From: Trachythela sp. YZ-2020 | Taxonomy: Eukaryota > Cnidaria > Anthozoa > Malacalcyonacea > Clavulariidae | Assembly (NCBI GenBank): GCA_016169945.1 | Contig: JADLSH010000379.1 | Coordinates: 641,001 to 705,000 of the forward strand | Direction of reading: 5' to 3' | Length of the DNA: 64,000 nucleotides | Notes under the pieces: generated by a model | Database searches by the model: none | The model's input: the letters and a program-made list of their open reading frames with translations, nothing else | Told to the model about the DNA's origin: nothing | Shown: positions 1 to 20,100 of the stretch, in pieces | Position numbering within the stretch: the stretch's first letter is position 1 | Layout: every line of letters starts with the position of its first letter | Program-made: the position numbers and the translations under genes

Positions 1-250
1 CTGGAAACTTGTATGAAAGTTACCACTAACCCAGGGTTAAGTTAACCGGCTTTTGAACAACTGGCCCCTGGAATATTTGATTCAGCCAATTCTAGGCTCA
101 TCTGGCAGTGCATAGGGGTATTTTTCTGAGGGTGCTAGAGATTGCAAGGGGGAGGGGTTCACCCCGGCCCTGTACCACATCCCTAGAGCTGTTAATATCA
201 TTTTAGTCTGTGGAATAGATGGGTCAAAACCTCCTGTTTCAACACTTAAC

Positions 251-390
251 CTACCAATTTCATTGTGTTCAGCATTAAGTTGTTTCAATTCAGTAAAATT
301 TCCTAGTGCCGCAGGAATTGCTGTTAATTTATTGTTTGAAAGATCCATTGTTCTGACCATTGGAGCAAGGCTCATCACAGCTGTAGGAAT
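251..390 (-). CDS. Exon of a leucine-rich-repeat protein (partial gene)
   Basis: On the minus strand a 140-nt open exon lies between a good acceptor (ctttag, 391-392) and a donor (gttaagt, from 250). It reads IPTAVMSLAPMVRTMDLSNN and then KLTAIPAALGNFTELKQL, which is two typical LRR repeats (LxxLDLSNNxLxxIPxxLGxFxxLxxL). Past the donor the open frame continues but loses the LRR pattern, so I read that part as intron. The remaining exons must lie left of the window (3' part) and perhaps right of 390 (5' part), but no further LRR coding sequence is visible between 391 and 2361. The short intracellular-type repeats resemble small LRRC proteins; I cannot name the orthologue. Confidence 0.6.
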
Positions 391-2361
391 CTAAAGATTT
401 TCATGAGTTAGTTATAACAGAGGTTTGGATGAAACCTCATGTTCTTGCCAATTTTCATGCTCTTTGCTGGGTTCAATTTCGTTCATTATGCAGTTTCTGA
501 TTATAAAATTGGTCACATGTGAGAAGAGTGCGTCCAGTTTGACTCTGACAAACACCTCGGGTTTTCCCCGGTTACCGCTGTTTCCTGCAACCTTCGTAAT
601 TCACCTTGGCACTCTGCAATTGCAGAAGCAAATGCCGAGGTATATTGAGAATGTTCTGAGGCAAAAATAGGCAAATTACCAGGGCTGTTCTGTCATCTAT
701 ACATAAGGATGAAGAGTTATAGATTAAAACATTGTCTATTCTCATGTGCATGAACTTCGGTATTTGACAGGATTTAATCTGATCGGCCAATCACATTCAA
801 GCCTTGCATTGATTGGCGAGCTAGTTGAAACCTTCAAGTGCTTGTTACAAACATTGCAGTTTCAGAATAGATGTTTTTATCTGCAGCTATTCATTCCCAG
901 AGATTCATTCCTAAATGCAAATGACGGTAGAAATACTGATATACTAACTCGCCATAATTAAGATCGAGGGTCGCAATGTGCAGACGCGTACCTTAAGTTT
1001 GTAATTTAATACTTTGTGTTAATGTGCGACCGCAGTAATTGGCGTAAGCTGTTGCGGTTGCCCTGCCAGTTGTGTTGTGTATGTGATGTCTGTATTGTGT
1101 TGTATTTTATTGTGATGTGTTGTTTAAATATGGCAAAGCAAGTAAAATAAAATACATTTAAAGACCATGTAAAGTCCATTCTGCGCATGTTCTATGGGGG
1201 GTCCCGCGACATAAAAACAATGCCCAAATTTCGCGTTGTTTCGACTAAAATTCGACATCTTCTAAATCAGAAACTCGAATCTGTATTGATTTAAAGCATA
1301 GCAAACCAGAACACATCATAATGTTTTAAATATAGCGTGTTTAAAATGTAAACAAACGGACGTTGCCGGTTTGTTTACATCGGGACTTTACATCACCTTT
1401 AAACATAACGGTTAGACGTCACAAGAAAACGTTCGAAATTTTAATATATAAACAAAAGCACGCAAGATCAACTTTATAGTATTTGAAATATAATTGTAAA
1501 CGAGACACTCTGTCACCAACATTGCAGAAATCATTAGAATTATTACGACGTTCAATCTTTGATCACCTCTTTCAACTTTCGACCAGAGCAATTTAACACC
1601 CGTGTTTTCTTGGCAGTTTCAATATGTGCCGCCATTGTATCAACTTTATTACCCATGGCTGTGCAATGTAGATGAAACTATATTACTGTTCTTTACATAA
1701 ATTCGGGTCGAATCGATTGAAAATTTACGGCAAAAATTACAAGATGTTTACAGTAATCTACTTGGAAGAACCATCCCATTTTTTCCTTCCTTCGTGTTTC
1801 CACTTTGAGAAATAATTCACTTGTGCATTCTTGTACATAATTTGTTCATTAAATTTTATTGTTTTTAATTGGATTTTTTCATTTTCAAATTAAAAAACCA
1901 TATTTTAGTGTATGAAGTTTTAGTTATAATCACGGCTGTCGGCCTGTCGTTTAATTTAGTGCTTGCAAGTATGGGATTTTAGGATTTATCTTCGAAATTG
2001 CCAGTAGGAAATTTAAAAAATAGAAAGGCTATTAAAGTGTCATACTGTCATTCTGTGGCTTACACAAAAGTACTTTTGAAAGACTAAAAACCTTTCGCAT
2101 TTAAGCAAATTTAATCATTATTTCTGAGATAATAAGACCAATATTTTTATATTTGTAAAATATAAATAGACTGAAAATTAAAGTTTTTGCTATTGATCTT
2201 CGAAATGCTGTTGCGAGTTGCAAGTGGAAGCTTTGACAAGTACGAGCAATCGAGCATGCGCAAAGCCTCCCACATGTTTCAAAAAATTAATATATTTTAT
2301 TACTAGTAAAGACAAAAAGTTTTCTATCTTGAAAATACAGATTTTTTGAACGTTTTTCGCC
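391..2361. other. Spacer between the LRR gene and PSMD7
   Basis: No convincing coding exon is visible. Open frames at 425-670, 572-790 and 746-961 have no recognisable family and no consistent splice sites. The stretch contains one MITE-like element (1153-1406) and, to its right, AT-rich DNA running up to the PSMD7 start. The PSMD7 promoter should lie in the last few hundred bases, but I see no clear TATA box. Confidence 0.5.
1153..1406. mobile_element. MITE-like element with about 22-bp terminal inverted repeats
   Basis: The left end (1155-1177) reads inward as cATTTAAAG-ACC-ATGTAAAGTCC. The right end (about 1383-1404), read on the opposite strand, is GTTTAAAG-GTG-ATGTAAAGTCC, so the arms match apart from a three-base block. 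Flanking TA dinucleotides would fit a Tc1/mariner-type target site. Inside, 1349-1358 and 1369-1378 (GTAAACAAAC / GTTTGTTTAC) form a second perfect 10-bp hairpin. The element is too short to code for a transposase. Confidence 0.6.
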
Positions 2362-5407
<3,046 letters not shown>

Positions 5408-5605
5408 GAAAAAGCATGTTCAAGACTTTCTATTGCTGTATTGAATATGTTACATGCTTTGTAATTGTATTATATATATAAATACTTTTGAAATTGATGT
5501 CTTTATATCTATTCTCCAATACATAGCATAGAGCAACAATGATGCAGTAATCAGTAGCAATCTTTTATTAGACAGTTGATTAGACCTTATCGGCTAACAG
5601 TTATT

Positions 5606-5611
5606 AATAAA
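5606..5611 (+). promoter_or_regulatory. Candidate polyadenylation signal of PSMD7
   Basis: A canonical AATAAA lies about 200 nt past the PSMD7 stop codon, within the 532-bp convergent spacer. An A/T-rich TATAAATA at about 5477-5484 is a weaker, closer alternative. Confidence 0.4.
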
Positions 5612-5814
5612 TATGGCTGACACATGGCTAGAAATATTCCAGTATTAAAAGCAAACAAAAGCCCTAGAAAATAGTCTTGCGATAGTTTGTTGGTGGGTTA
5701 CAATAACTGGGACAGCATTGGTGGTTTTCAAACATCGGGTGTTTACACTTGTACATAGGAGCAACTGAGCAAGAAATGTACTCAAAACTAAATCCATCTA
5801 TTTGTTTATTTGCC

Positions 5815-5820
5815 ATCAAA
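5815..5820 (-). promoter_or_regulatory. Candidate polyadenylation signal of RAD9
   Basis: TTTATT on the plus strand is AATAAA on the minus strand, about 120 nt downstream of the RAD9 stop codon. Confidence 0.45.
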
Positions 5821-5939
5821 TACAAGACTTCAACACATTAATGGGTTTTTTCACTTGAAACCAATAGCTGCCAGTTGATCACCATCTATTGCATGGTAGT
5901 GCCGAGTGAAACTCACCAATGTTAAACTGTCATCAAATG

Positions 5940-7494
5940 TCAATCAGATTCAACATCTGAATCTTCAACTAGAATTACTGTTTTGTTAGGCTGTTGCTCA
6001 ATTGTTGTCTTGTGTTTCTTGCCCGACATTGCACTGAAAAACATAGATTTAAACTTTTTACTTGGCGGTGTACCAGGAACACTGTCCTGTGATCGGTCGC
6101 CATCAACCAAAACTCTTCCACTGTGTTTTTGTCCTTGTTTTTGTTGCATGATTTTATCTCTGCCAGATCGTACTGCTATCCCTAAAAACATTTAAAAACC
6201 ATTTAATCTGGGAAAAGAAGATTTCTTGTAAACTTGTGTCACTAGAATCACCACAACCACCAATACCATCAACAACACTACTACTACCTGGTGACTTCTC
6301 CGAATCCACACTCATACTGCCAGGCATTTCAGCACGTTCTAAATCACTTGGTACACTGAGTGGCGGTGATTGTATGCGCTTAGCAGAGCGATTTGTTCTC
6401 AATGTTTGTGCTTGAGATGATGTGCTTGCTTTCCCTGGAAAAGAATCCTCAAAATCAGGATGTTTCTTTCCATTATTTCTTGTCAATGTTTCTTGGGCAA
6501 GCTGGTTCTCAATAGCAATGACTTCATCAGTCCAGTCTTCATCTGCATCTAAACCAAACTCGTCATCTTGTTGGGGTTGGGAATGTGCAGGACTTTTGCT
6601 TTGTTTTTTACTTTGTTTACTTGCTTTCTTTGGCTTTTCAGTCTGTTTGTTTGTCTGTTGAGAAGTTTGTTCTCCAGGCAAATCCATTAACGTTGCAAGA
6701 ACAAAATTGGCTTCAAATGTCGGATCATTTGCTAAACTAAACACAATGGGTTTTCCGGCAGATTCGAAATGAATGTTGAGGTTTTGGCCACTGGAATCAG
6801 CAAATGTTATAATTCCTTTCAATTCTTTCAAACAGAATGTGACTTCGGTATCGACTCCAATTTGAAATTTTTCAAATTCATCGGCAACCAAAACCATCTT
6901 GGTTTTAATCACTCTCGCGAGATCTTCATCCTCGTCAATGTAATTAGTGACCACCATATTTTGCGGACAAACTGTGAATGAGATTTCCTCATGTGCATTT
7001 TGGAAATTCACAACGACATCATTTAGTATATGGGGATCGACGTTGATCATATTTGGCGAGAGGTCTTTGGTAAAGATCGCTTGCAAACTTTCACAATCTT
7101 GGTACGATAAGTTGTAGGTCTTTGTGATACCATGCCGACAGTACAGTAGAAATGTTAATTGTTCTTCTTGGTCATTCATTTTGATTAAGCATTGGTCAAC
7201 CACTCTATCAATGGTGCTCAGAGATTTGAACACAGTGAGACAGGATTTCATGGAAAGTTTACATTTAAAACCTTCGTTAGGAGAATCTTGATCATCAGAA
7301 ACGCCATCATCATAAGTTTGAAAGAAACTTTTCTTAAATATACAACATGCATAAGCTGATCTGGAGGAGTTCACAGTTCGTAGTGATAACCCTTTCTTTA
7401 ATGGTTCAAAATAAATTTCATCTCCAATCTTTGCCAAACAATGAATTGCTCTTGCAAACAGTTTTACCGCCTCTCCAACGATTACACAACGCAT
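5940..7494 (-). CDS. RAD9A: Cell-cycle checkpoint protein RAD9 (9-1-1 clamp subunit)
   Basis: RAD9 forms the RAD9-RAD1-HUS1 clamp loaded at DNA damage. A large exon starts at ATG 7494; a second exon is 5940-6181. The acceptor (tttttag, 6182-6183) is forced by an upstream in-frame TAA. The most likely donor is CAG|GTAGTA at 6288/6287, giving 482 residues (human about 391); other donors between 6288 and about 6240 are possible. The N-terminal PCNA-like region is clear: GDEIYFEPLKKGLSLRTVNS, SRSAYACCIF, CRHGITKTYNLSYQDCESLQ, VTFCLKELKGIITFADSSGQ. The long disordered tail is Lys/Gln/Ser-rich and ends with VPGTPPSKKFKSMFF, which is strongly conserved, and an acidic VEDSDVESD end. That end resembles the CK2-type TopBP1-binding phosphosite of the family. 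Coding DNA is nearly intronless, unlike its neighbours. Confidence 0.93.
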
Positions 7495-7866
7495 TTGAGT
7501 TTTGTCTATTACTTAAGCAGTTCCAATACTTGTTTCAAGTCATTTTATTGTTCATTTAAAGAAATTTAATGATGTTATTTTCATTTGCAAATTTACCGCC
7601 ATTTACCGCCAATCTTGGAAATCTCGGGGACAAGAAGTATTTTCTCTTCTCCCCCCCGGTGTGCTCTCATCGTGCGTATTCGAAATTCTTAAAATAAGCC
7701 TAGATAGTAGGAAAATCCGGGGGGAGTTGTGTTTAATAAGATATTAAGAGAAACCAATATGGTTGCCAAAAGGAGTTCATTTATTTGATATTTGAACGAA
7801 ATATTGACATTTGAATAAGAATAGAACTATGAAACAGCTAGTACAAAAAGCAGGCAATCTCTGACA
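7495..7866. promoter_or_regulatory. Bidirectional promoter between RAD9 and BECN1
   Basis: The two start codons point away from each other across 372 bp. The spacer holds a short direct repeat (atttaccgcc twice, near 7595-7610), a C-rich tract (cccccccc near 7650) and a CpG-bearing stretch at 7655-7690. No TATA box is obvious, as is usual for housekeeping gene pairs. The extent is inferred from the gene starts only. Confidence 0.6.
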
Positions 7867-12887
<5,021 letters not shown>

Positions 12888-13218
12888 TCCACAATAGAGT
12901 TGTTGTGGGTCGACAATGTATACAGTGTATGTATATAGGTATTGTAAGAAGTATATATAAATTATCGACATATAAATATTGTTGTGACTCAACTGCAATT
13001 TTATCTCGACGCAGAACGCGTGTTTTGGCTGAGCGGTCGACGCAACGAGCTGGCTTAGAGCAATGACTTAACAATGGACGGGTCAGAATCTGAACTAGTT
13101 GAAATATTGTATTTTAGAGCATTTACTATGACATGAACGAACACAAAAAGCGAACATAAAAACGGAACATAAAAACGGACGCTGAAAGAAATTTTCTCTT
13201 TAAAACTCCTGCGCAACA

Positions 13219-13234
13219 TTTATTCATCTTTATT
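13219..13234 (-). promoter_or_regulatory. Two candidate polyadenylation signals of receptor A
   Basis: AATAAA occurs twice on the minus strand (13219-13224 and 13229-13234), about 130-140 nt downstream of the gene A stop codon. Confidence 0.45.
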
Positions 13235-13268
13235 CATTGATCAAAAGTTACATTTTCAATTCCGTAAA

Positions 13269-13358
13269 AGTATCCACAGTTATCCCTAAGTATCGACAGT
13301 TATCCTTAAGTATCCACAGTTATCCCTAAGTATCGACAGTTATCCCTAAGTATCAACA
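13269..13358 (+). repeat. 20-bp tandem repeat, about 4.5 copies
   Basis: The unit agtatccacagttatcccta repeats with c/g/a variation at position 7 and c/t at position 17. It runs right up to the stop codon of receptor gene A (minus strand), so it lies in that gene's presumptive 3' UTR. Confidence 0.85.
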
Positions 13359-13359
13359 G

Positions 13360-16300
13360 TTAATCCGAGTCACTTCCTCTGGTATCATCAAAATCAGGCC
13401 ACTCGCTCCACGCTGACTGTGATGGCGGTAATCTAAACAATCAGATTGATTCATTTGCTAGAAATTCATTTGATATTTTATAGAAAGAATGGATTTTGAG
13501 GCGTATAACTTATACTTAAATCCTCTATTAAAGCCCCTGAAAATACATTGTACCGTGAAATTAAAGATATCATATTATACCACTACAGGTATACCCCTCT
13601 CTCAATTATGCCCCTCTCCATAACCCCACCCGCTCCTCCTCAAACATGCCTAAATTAAATAAGCCACGGGAGTTTAATAGAGGATGTATGTTTGTATATG
13701 ACACAAAAACTTTGCCCACCCTTTCATTGGTATATTTTCTTCATAATAACTGTCGGCTCCAGGAATAAGCTGTTGACTATCCGATGGCATGATGTCATCG
13801 TTAGGTGGCTCTTCTGGGGAATATGCGTCTTGTCTAGCCAAAGTCCTTCTATGTATACGCCTGTTAAAGTTTGAAGATAAATCATTTTTACACATGTTCT
13901 TATTGTAGAACGCAAGCCTTTGTAATAAGTTGTTGGTTTCGCTAGTAAAAGCAAGGGGCTGAGAACATTTGGCAATTTTCAGCCCCGGCTGAAATTTCAT
14001 TCGGTCTGCTGAGGTTTGGAAAGTAGTTTTTATTAAATTAACATACAAAGTATGGAAAAATATATAGATGCGTTAGATGCTTTAGATGCGTTTCCAGACA
14101 CTGTGTTATAGGGACTATGTTCAAACGAATCTCAACTCGAAAGTTGGCGTAATTTATAGACGTTTATTACCATCGTATCAGAACAAATGTACGGTGTTGA
14201 TTTCGTTTGTGTTTTGTTTATGAATTATTAATAAGTTGGAGAGATGTATGCATATTTATACATAAGTAAAATCTTCAAAAAACTTACCTTCTACAAACAT
14301 AGATCGTGAGAGCAACGAATGTTAGGAATGGAATGCCGGCGATCAATCCAGCCAGAACAAACGTTTTGGTGGAAATTTCGTCTAAAATAGAGATTATCAA
14401 CAATCAATAAATTGCTATGTGTAGTCTAAAACAAAATCAATGCGAATATGTGGCATAAGATTCATTCCCCTTGCTTTCCTAAAAGGCCTAGTACTGATTT
14501 GAACTGGATTTTGATTCCAAACCCTTAGATTCGTGTGCATTAAACACAATGCACACAATACGTTGCTATGTATAGTAAATAAATCTTACTTTTCTTTATA
14601 CAAACGTTGCCTTGCTTCTGTTGTTCAAATCCTCTCCTACAACGACATTTATATCCGCCATCTTCGTTTATACATACTGCATACTTGTGGCATTCATTGC
14701 TGTCTTTGTCTTCACATTCGTCCTTATCTGCATAAGAGAGAAATAATAATCCCTCTCTAGTGGCATATTGGGGGGCGGGAGGGAGGGGGAGGGAAGGGAC
14801 GAGTGCCGATAACCCTAACCTACAGTCTGAGTCTAGTTATATATGCATGGAAACGGTCAAAAATATCTACAACTCCGGGATGGAGGATATTTTAATGGGA
14901 TCTGAAAATCCTGCCTTTTGATGGGTTATGAACTATTTTAACAACAGACTGTAAGAGTTCACCTCCCCCACGCCTCTTTGTGTATTCTCTGTCCAAACTA
15001 ACCTTTACAATGTATGCCATCTCCAACATAGCCTGATTTACAAATACACTTGTACGATCCAATCTCGTTGATACACTGAGCATGCTCAGAACACTTGTTT
15101 TTCCCGAGACAGGCATCGAACACTGAAGAAAAATAAACTGCTGGTGATTAAACCTTTGGCTCTGTTTTTCCACATTATTGGAGAAATTTACTGTAGCTAA
15201 AATATATTTATGCCCTTTACCTTGGGCACAGAGTAGAAACTATACAGAGGTGGAACTCAGCCTAATTATTTTCTTAAATTGTCGCCATATTCAAAGATGG
15301 CGGCCGATATTTTCGAAAAATAACTTATTTTCTTTATAACGGTTTGCCTTATTAAATAGTTAACTCGAATTTTTAGAACAATAGTAAATAGGCTTACGGC
15401 ACAGCAGATGGTTGATATAAACATCTTTCAATCCTATTTTCCTCCTTATACAAGACTTCTTCATATGACGAAAGTAATTCATGTAATATATCATACACGA
15501 GAAGGAGTTTATTATAGTGATTTGAAACAATGTTATCTAAGACTCGTTTTACGATAGTACACATATTACCTTCACATTCACCAGCTTCAGACTTTCTTTT
15601 GAAGCCTGGCTTACATTGACATACATACGACCTTTCACTTCTCACACATATTTCCGTGTGAGGATTACAATGAACAGTTGATTGTTTGCAGGGGTCTAAA
15701 ATGGAAATAGCAGGATTTTTGTGTGCGTTTCACTGGAATTCGATTTAAGTACCGTTTGGTCGAATTAGGGCGCGACACCACCCCACCCCCCTCCCAGGTG
15801 TCAAGCACTGTCTACCGGTCACCCTAAGCCTAATTTTATCCCAATTCCTAATACTTATCCAATCCTAATGGTTATCTCAACCTATGCTTACCAATTTTAC
15901 GAGTATACCTATAGCCTCAACTATTTTTATCTTTATAATTGTGATTTCTTTGGTAACGCTTTCGAATAAGAAGGCCAATTAAAAACTAAGCAAACTGACA
16001 ATAAATTATTCGTACCTGGTTCTGTGAAAGGCGTTGTTTCTGCGCTTATCGGCTCCATGGTCGAGATATTTGCAGCAGTTTCGAGTGATATTTCAGGCAG
16101 CGAAGAACATACATCCTCGCAGTTTAACTTTACGATGTACTGAGAACGACGGTGGTCTGGCGAGCCACATTTGAGAGTTTCCAAATCTATAATACGACTT
16201 CTGTTGTTGGTATTCTCAATACTTTCCAAAAACCACGATAGATTGCAGTCGCACACGAATGGATTATTTGCGAGTTTTCTACGAAGAAATACCAAGAGGC

Positions 16301-16634
16301 AATATACACTTAATTCTTCACTTTAGAATTTTTTTCAAGCATGTTTTTTTTCAGATTGATATGCGTATAATAAACCATGCTAAAGTAATATTTACGTTTG
16401 TTAAAACAACAGTATTCTTAGAAGTTAACATGAAATATTTCGAAGAACTTACATTTTCGCGTGTTCCGAGGAAAACAAATCAGCTGGAATTCTTGTCAAA
16501 TTCCGATTGCTGCAATCCAAAATCTTACTTTCGGCGTCAAACGTGCATTCTTGTGGAGAACATTGGACTAGATTTATACGTTGGTTCAATAAAGTTAAGA
16601 GAAGTGAAATCAGGAAATATCGAAAAAGGACCAT
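13360..16634 (-). CDS. Receptor A: LRR-cap/EGF single-pass membrane protein (8 exons)
   Basis: Exons from the 5' end are 16453-16634, 16016-16278, 15570-15695, 15003-15122, 14590-14727, 14288-14381, 13720-13860 and 13360-13432; they join in frame to 378 residues. Order: signal peptide ([13 protein letters not shown]), LRRNT cap (CSPQECTF...[12 protein letters not shown], to about residue 60), LRRCT cap ([14 protein letters not shown]...CGSPDHRR...C, about 61-115), a Ser/Thr/Glu linker, three EGF modules (about 149-276; the last begins [19 protein letters not shown], calcium-binding type), a TM helix ([20 protein letters not shown], about 285-304), then a 70-residue tail ending [16 protein letters not shown]. 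No LRR repeat lies between the caps. It is paralogous to the next two genes. The likely role is a cell-surface recognition or adhesion receptor; the ligand is unknown. Confidence 0.85.
14105..14235. repeat. MITE family M1, partial copy (receptor A intron)
   Basis: The stretch from ctcaactcgaaagttggcg to gttttgtttatgaattatta matches, with divergence, the right half of the element at 28575-28870 and the inverted copy at 61080-61330. Confidence 0.6.
14769..14799 (+). other. G-rich tract with quadruplex potential
   Basis: At least five runs of three or more G separated by single bases (ggggggc-ggga-ggga-ggggga-ggga-aggg) lie in the receptor A intron between the third and second EGF exons. On the coding (minus) strand the tract is C-rich. 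Confidence 0.6.
15470..15545. repeat. MITE family M1, fragment (receptor A intron)
   Basis: The stretch atatatcatacacgagaagg through tttattatagtgatttgaaa is nearly identical to the left end of the M1 copies at 28575 and 34890. Confidence 0.7.
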
Positions 16635-17095
16635 TTCATGACGCTATTTTTTGAAAACTTTTTTCGTAACGGCACAGTGTCTTTGTGACGTCACGCATGA
16701 TAATTAGTGACAAAATACGCGAACGCGCGCATGCGTAACGATTTCCTACAGGGCGCTTTAAGCGACCTGGTTTTCTGCATTTGTCGCGGCCGATGCTCGA
16801 TTTTTGTGACCACAGCGGCGCTGTAAAATTTATACATAAAAGATTTATTAATCAATTTGTGGTTTTCAAGAAAATTTCACTTAATACACATTTTCTAATC
16901 AAGAAACTTCTATAGTGTAATGTATGCAGCCTTGGGTCTATTTATATTTTTCTTAACCACTCGGGAAGTTTTCCATTACAAGTTCCATACATGTTTTCGC
17001 TCCAGTAATTCCGCAAATATTCTATAGCTCCCTTCCCACCATAGTGTGTAACTACCTTTGTTGAAATAAAGGTATTGCAAGTCAGATTGCTCAGA

Positions 17096-17101
17096 TTTAT
17101 T
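17096..17101 (-). promoter_or_regulatory. Candidate polyadenylation signal of receptor B
   Basis: AATAAA on the minus strand, about 58 nt downstream of the receptor B stop codon. Confidence 0.4.
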
Positions 17102-17158
17102 ACTCGTCAAATCTCGTATATACAGATAAGGAATTATGCTTTACACTACATGACGTAT

Positions 17159-20100
17159 TTAGTTATATGTATCGTAGTCATAGTCCTGTGCGTATTCGTC
17201 ATCATCAGACCAGGTTGTCATGGAAGATTCATTCGGCCGTACTCTGAAAAATATAAGAAATGGTTTTAATAGTATGGTTTCGAGTGTTATATAGATCTTA
17301 TCAACTAACGCATGTTGCCACCCAAGCTGATACAAGCATCACCCTAGTAAATACACATGAACTTGTGGTTAACTCTTGGCAACTGGACTCTGTAGCTCAG
17401 TGGTCAGAGCCTTGCACCGGAATCGCAGGGCCGCAGGTTCACTTCCTACCAGAGGACCTATAGTTGCATATTTCCAAACTCCTCCTGGTTAGGTCTAAAG
17501 TATGTATATAGATTTCATTCGAAATTTCCATCTAAAAAAGCCCTTAACGTTCAATTCTATCGAGCGATATGCCAAAAATTTAGAGTACTAAAACTCACAT
17601 TCCTGGCATTGCACTTCCCTCATCGAAACCGTCTCCTGGCATTGTACTTCCATCATCGAAATAAGGCATGTACTGTTGTTGTTGTTGTTGTTGCATACTA
17701 AGCAGGTACATTTGTTGTTCAACCTGTTGTTGTTGTAGCAAGAATGGATCTGTGTCCATCGCCATATTTAATAGATCTTGGTTCGCTTCCATTGCTTGAT
17801 TACCTATCAATTGACCATTTGATCCTTTTTTTGGTTTTTTAGATTTCCTGCAAAGAAATTTGGATATAGTATGGAACTGAAATTAGAAGATTAATAGAGA
17901 TCCTGAGAAAATAATCCTGAAATGCGTAAATCATTTTGAAGTGTAAGTACTTCTTTTATTGCCTATTACACTTTGCAATTGCGTGTAGTCATTTTGGAGC
18001 GCAAAATAGAATGATCGATTCCTGCAATATAAAGTTGTCTGGATGGTTATAATTGACTAATGTCACACAATTTTCAATCCATATAAACATTCGGTATATG
18101 CAATGCAATTTGGGATACACGTAGGTCAAATATTCATTATTTGACAGTGACGTGACGTAAGGACTTCTGAGGTCCATTAAGCCTCAGTCATAGTGCTTTC
18201 AGTGGAACGTTTGACTCAACAAAACACAGCAGGTATTCCCCAGATTCTCCAGTTTTCTTTCGAACTGACGTCAAGTTTTTTGACTGATATTTCCTGCAGG
18301 CTTTTATTTAATAACTGTAAGGCAAAAAATATGTTGGAAAATATGTGTGTATAAATCAATTTGACAATTGGATTGTTCAAAAGCTAGTCCATCAGTCACA
18401 TGTCCGATCATAAGACGGTTTGATCGGACAAGGAAAATTTGGCCGGACAATGTCCGATGACCGACAGTAATTTTCGATCTAGGCCTGAGCGGTCATTGCC
18501 ACTATAAACATCAAATATTCATTGTGTGTTAATACACGGGCTCGTAAAACTTTCAGTGGGACGTTTGACTCACATATCAGTGGTTTGACTCAACAAAACA
18601 CAGTAGGTATTCCCCAAGTTCGCCAGTTTTCTCTAGCTACTAACGCTGCAAGACCAACCAAGCCTTACTGGACCTCTAGGCAGAACCGTTTAGAACTGAT
18701 AGACTTATCCAGTATAAATAAAAATTGATTTGCACCTCAACATCAGAGAAGCAGACTTTAATGTTGTTGTCTAAATCCTTATCTCACAAACCTTCTATAA
18801 CAACAACAACAACAGCAGATTGTAAATATGAGAAGAACGGCCGCTCCAGCCCCTCCGTAGAAAATAATCACATTCTTCAGTAACTTCTCCTCTGATAAAC
18901 AATAAGAAAATATTCAAATTTTAATGATGTGCCCGAACCTGGACGCTGTAGCTCAATGGTCAGAGCGCTCGCAGGGCACAGGTTCAATTCCTGCCAGTGG
19001 GCCTATAGTTGCATTTTTCGCAACTGTTCCTGGTTAGATCTAAAATATAAAAAAGACCTACTGTACCTTGTTTAACACAAACTGAAGTCCCATTTCTGGC
19101 CTTGATGTATCCACGTCTACAGACACATTTATATCCTCTCTCTGAGTTCACACAAATTGCTGTGTGCGAGCATGCGTGGTCTCCCGTTTCACACTCGTCT
19201 ATATCTGTGGAAAAATCCACATTCATCAATACTCTACAAGGTTTTGAAAGACATATGATCCAAGAATCAACCGCAGATTAACCACGACTTTTGTTAGGTT
19301 ATTTCCAGGGTTATTTCTGAGCAGTGCTGTCAGAAACATTCACATACCTTCACAGTCTTTCCCGTTGCCAGAAAAACCTTTCTTACATATACATTGATAT
19401 GAACCAATCTTGTTAATACACCAAGCTTGTTCGGAACAGCTGTTTTTTTGTTCACACTCATTCACGTCTGAATGGGAAAGAAATGAATGAAGTTGATAGC
19501 AGCTGTAGTCCAGCATTTTCCATGCAGAAAGGTTGTGTCAACGAAACCACACTAGATTGATACAATGCCTCGTGGCAACAACGGAGTGTTCGAAAGAAGC
19601 CAAACATTGTATACCTGTGCAGTTAATGGCTCCAGATTTCTTGTGAAAGCCTTCTTTGCAAGTGCAGTTGTAACCCCTTTCCTTGTTCACGCAAACTTCG
19701 TTTGTTGCGTTACATGGTCTGAACAACATTTCGCACGGTTCTGGAACTGCAGATAATGGTCGAAATTGTTTTGTCAATTTTTCGTTACGCTAGTAAGAAT
19801 ACTTGTCAAGGATAGGGTTTTGACTGCGCCGAGACTGGGGTCGATTCTTCCAGTATGCAGTTTTCTGATCATTATTTCGCCCCAGTAGCTTGTGAGAAGA
19901 GTTTTTCAATTCCACTGAAACTAAACTGACAATATTTGTACTGGATAGCTCTATCAGTTCTGAAATGTTCTTCCTAGAGGTTCAGTAAGAGTCATCTCTT
20001 ATTGATCCAGTGTTACTACAGGAGGAAACCTAAAGTAAACTAACTTTATTTATACTGGATAGCTCTATCAGTTCTAAACTGTTCTTCCTAGAGGTTAAGT

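Noticed and set aside
425..961. Short open frames on both strands upstream of PSMD7
   Set aside because: No homology, no splice partners, and overlapping frames on both strands.
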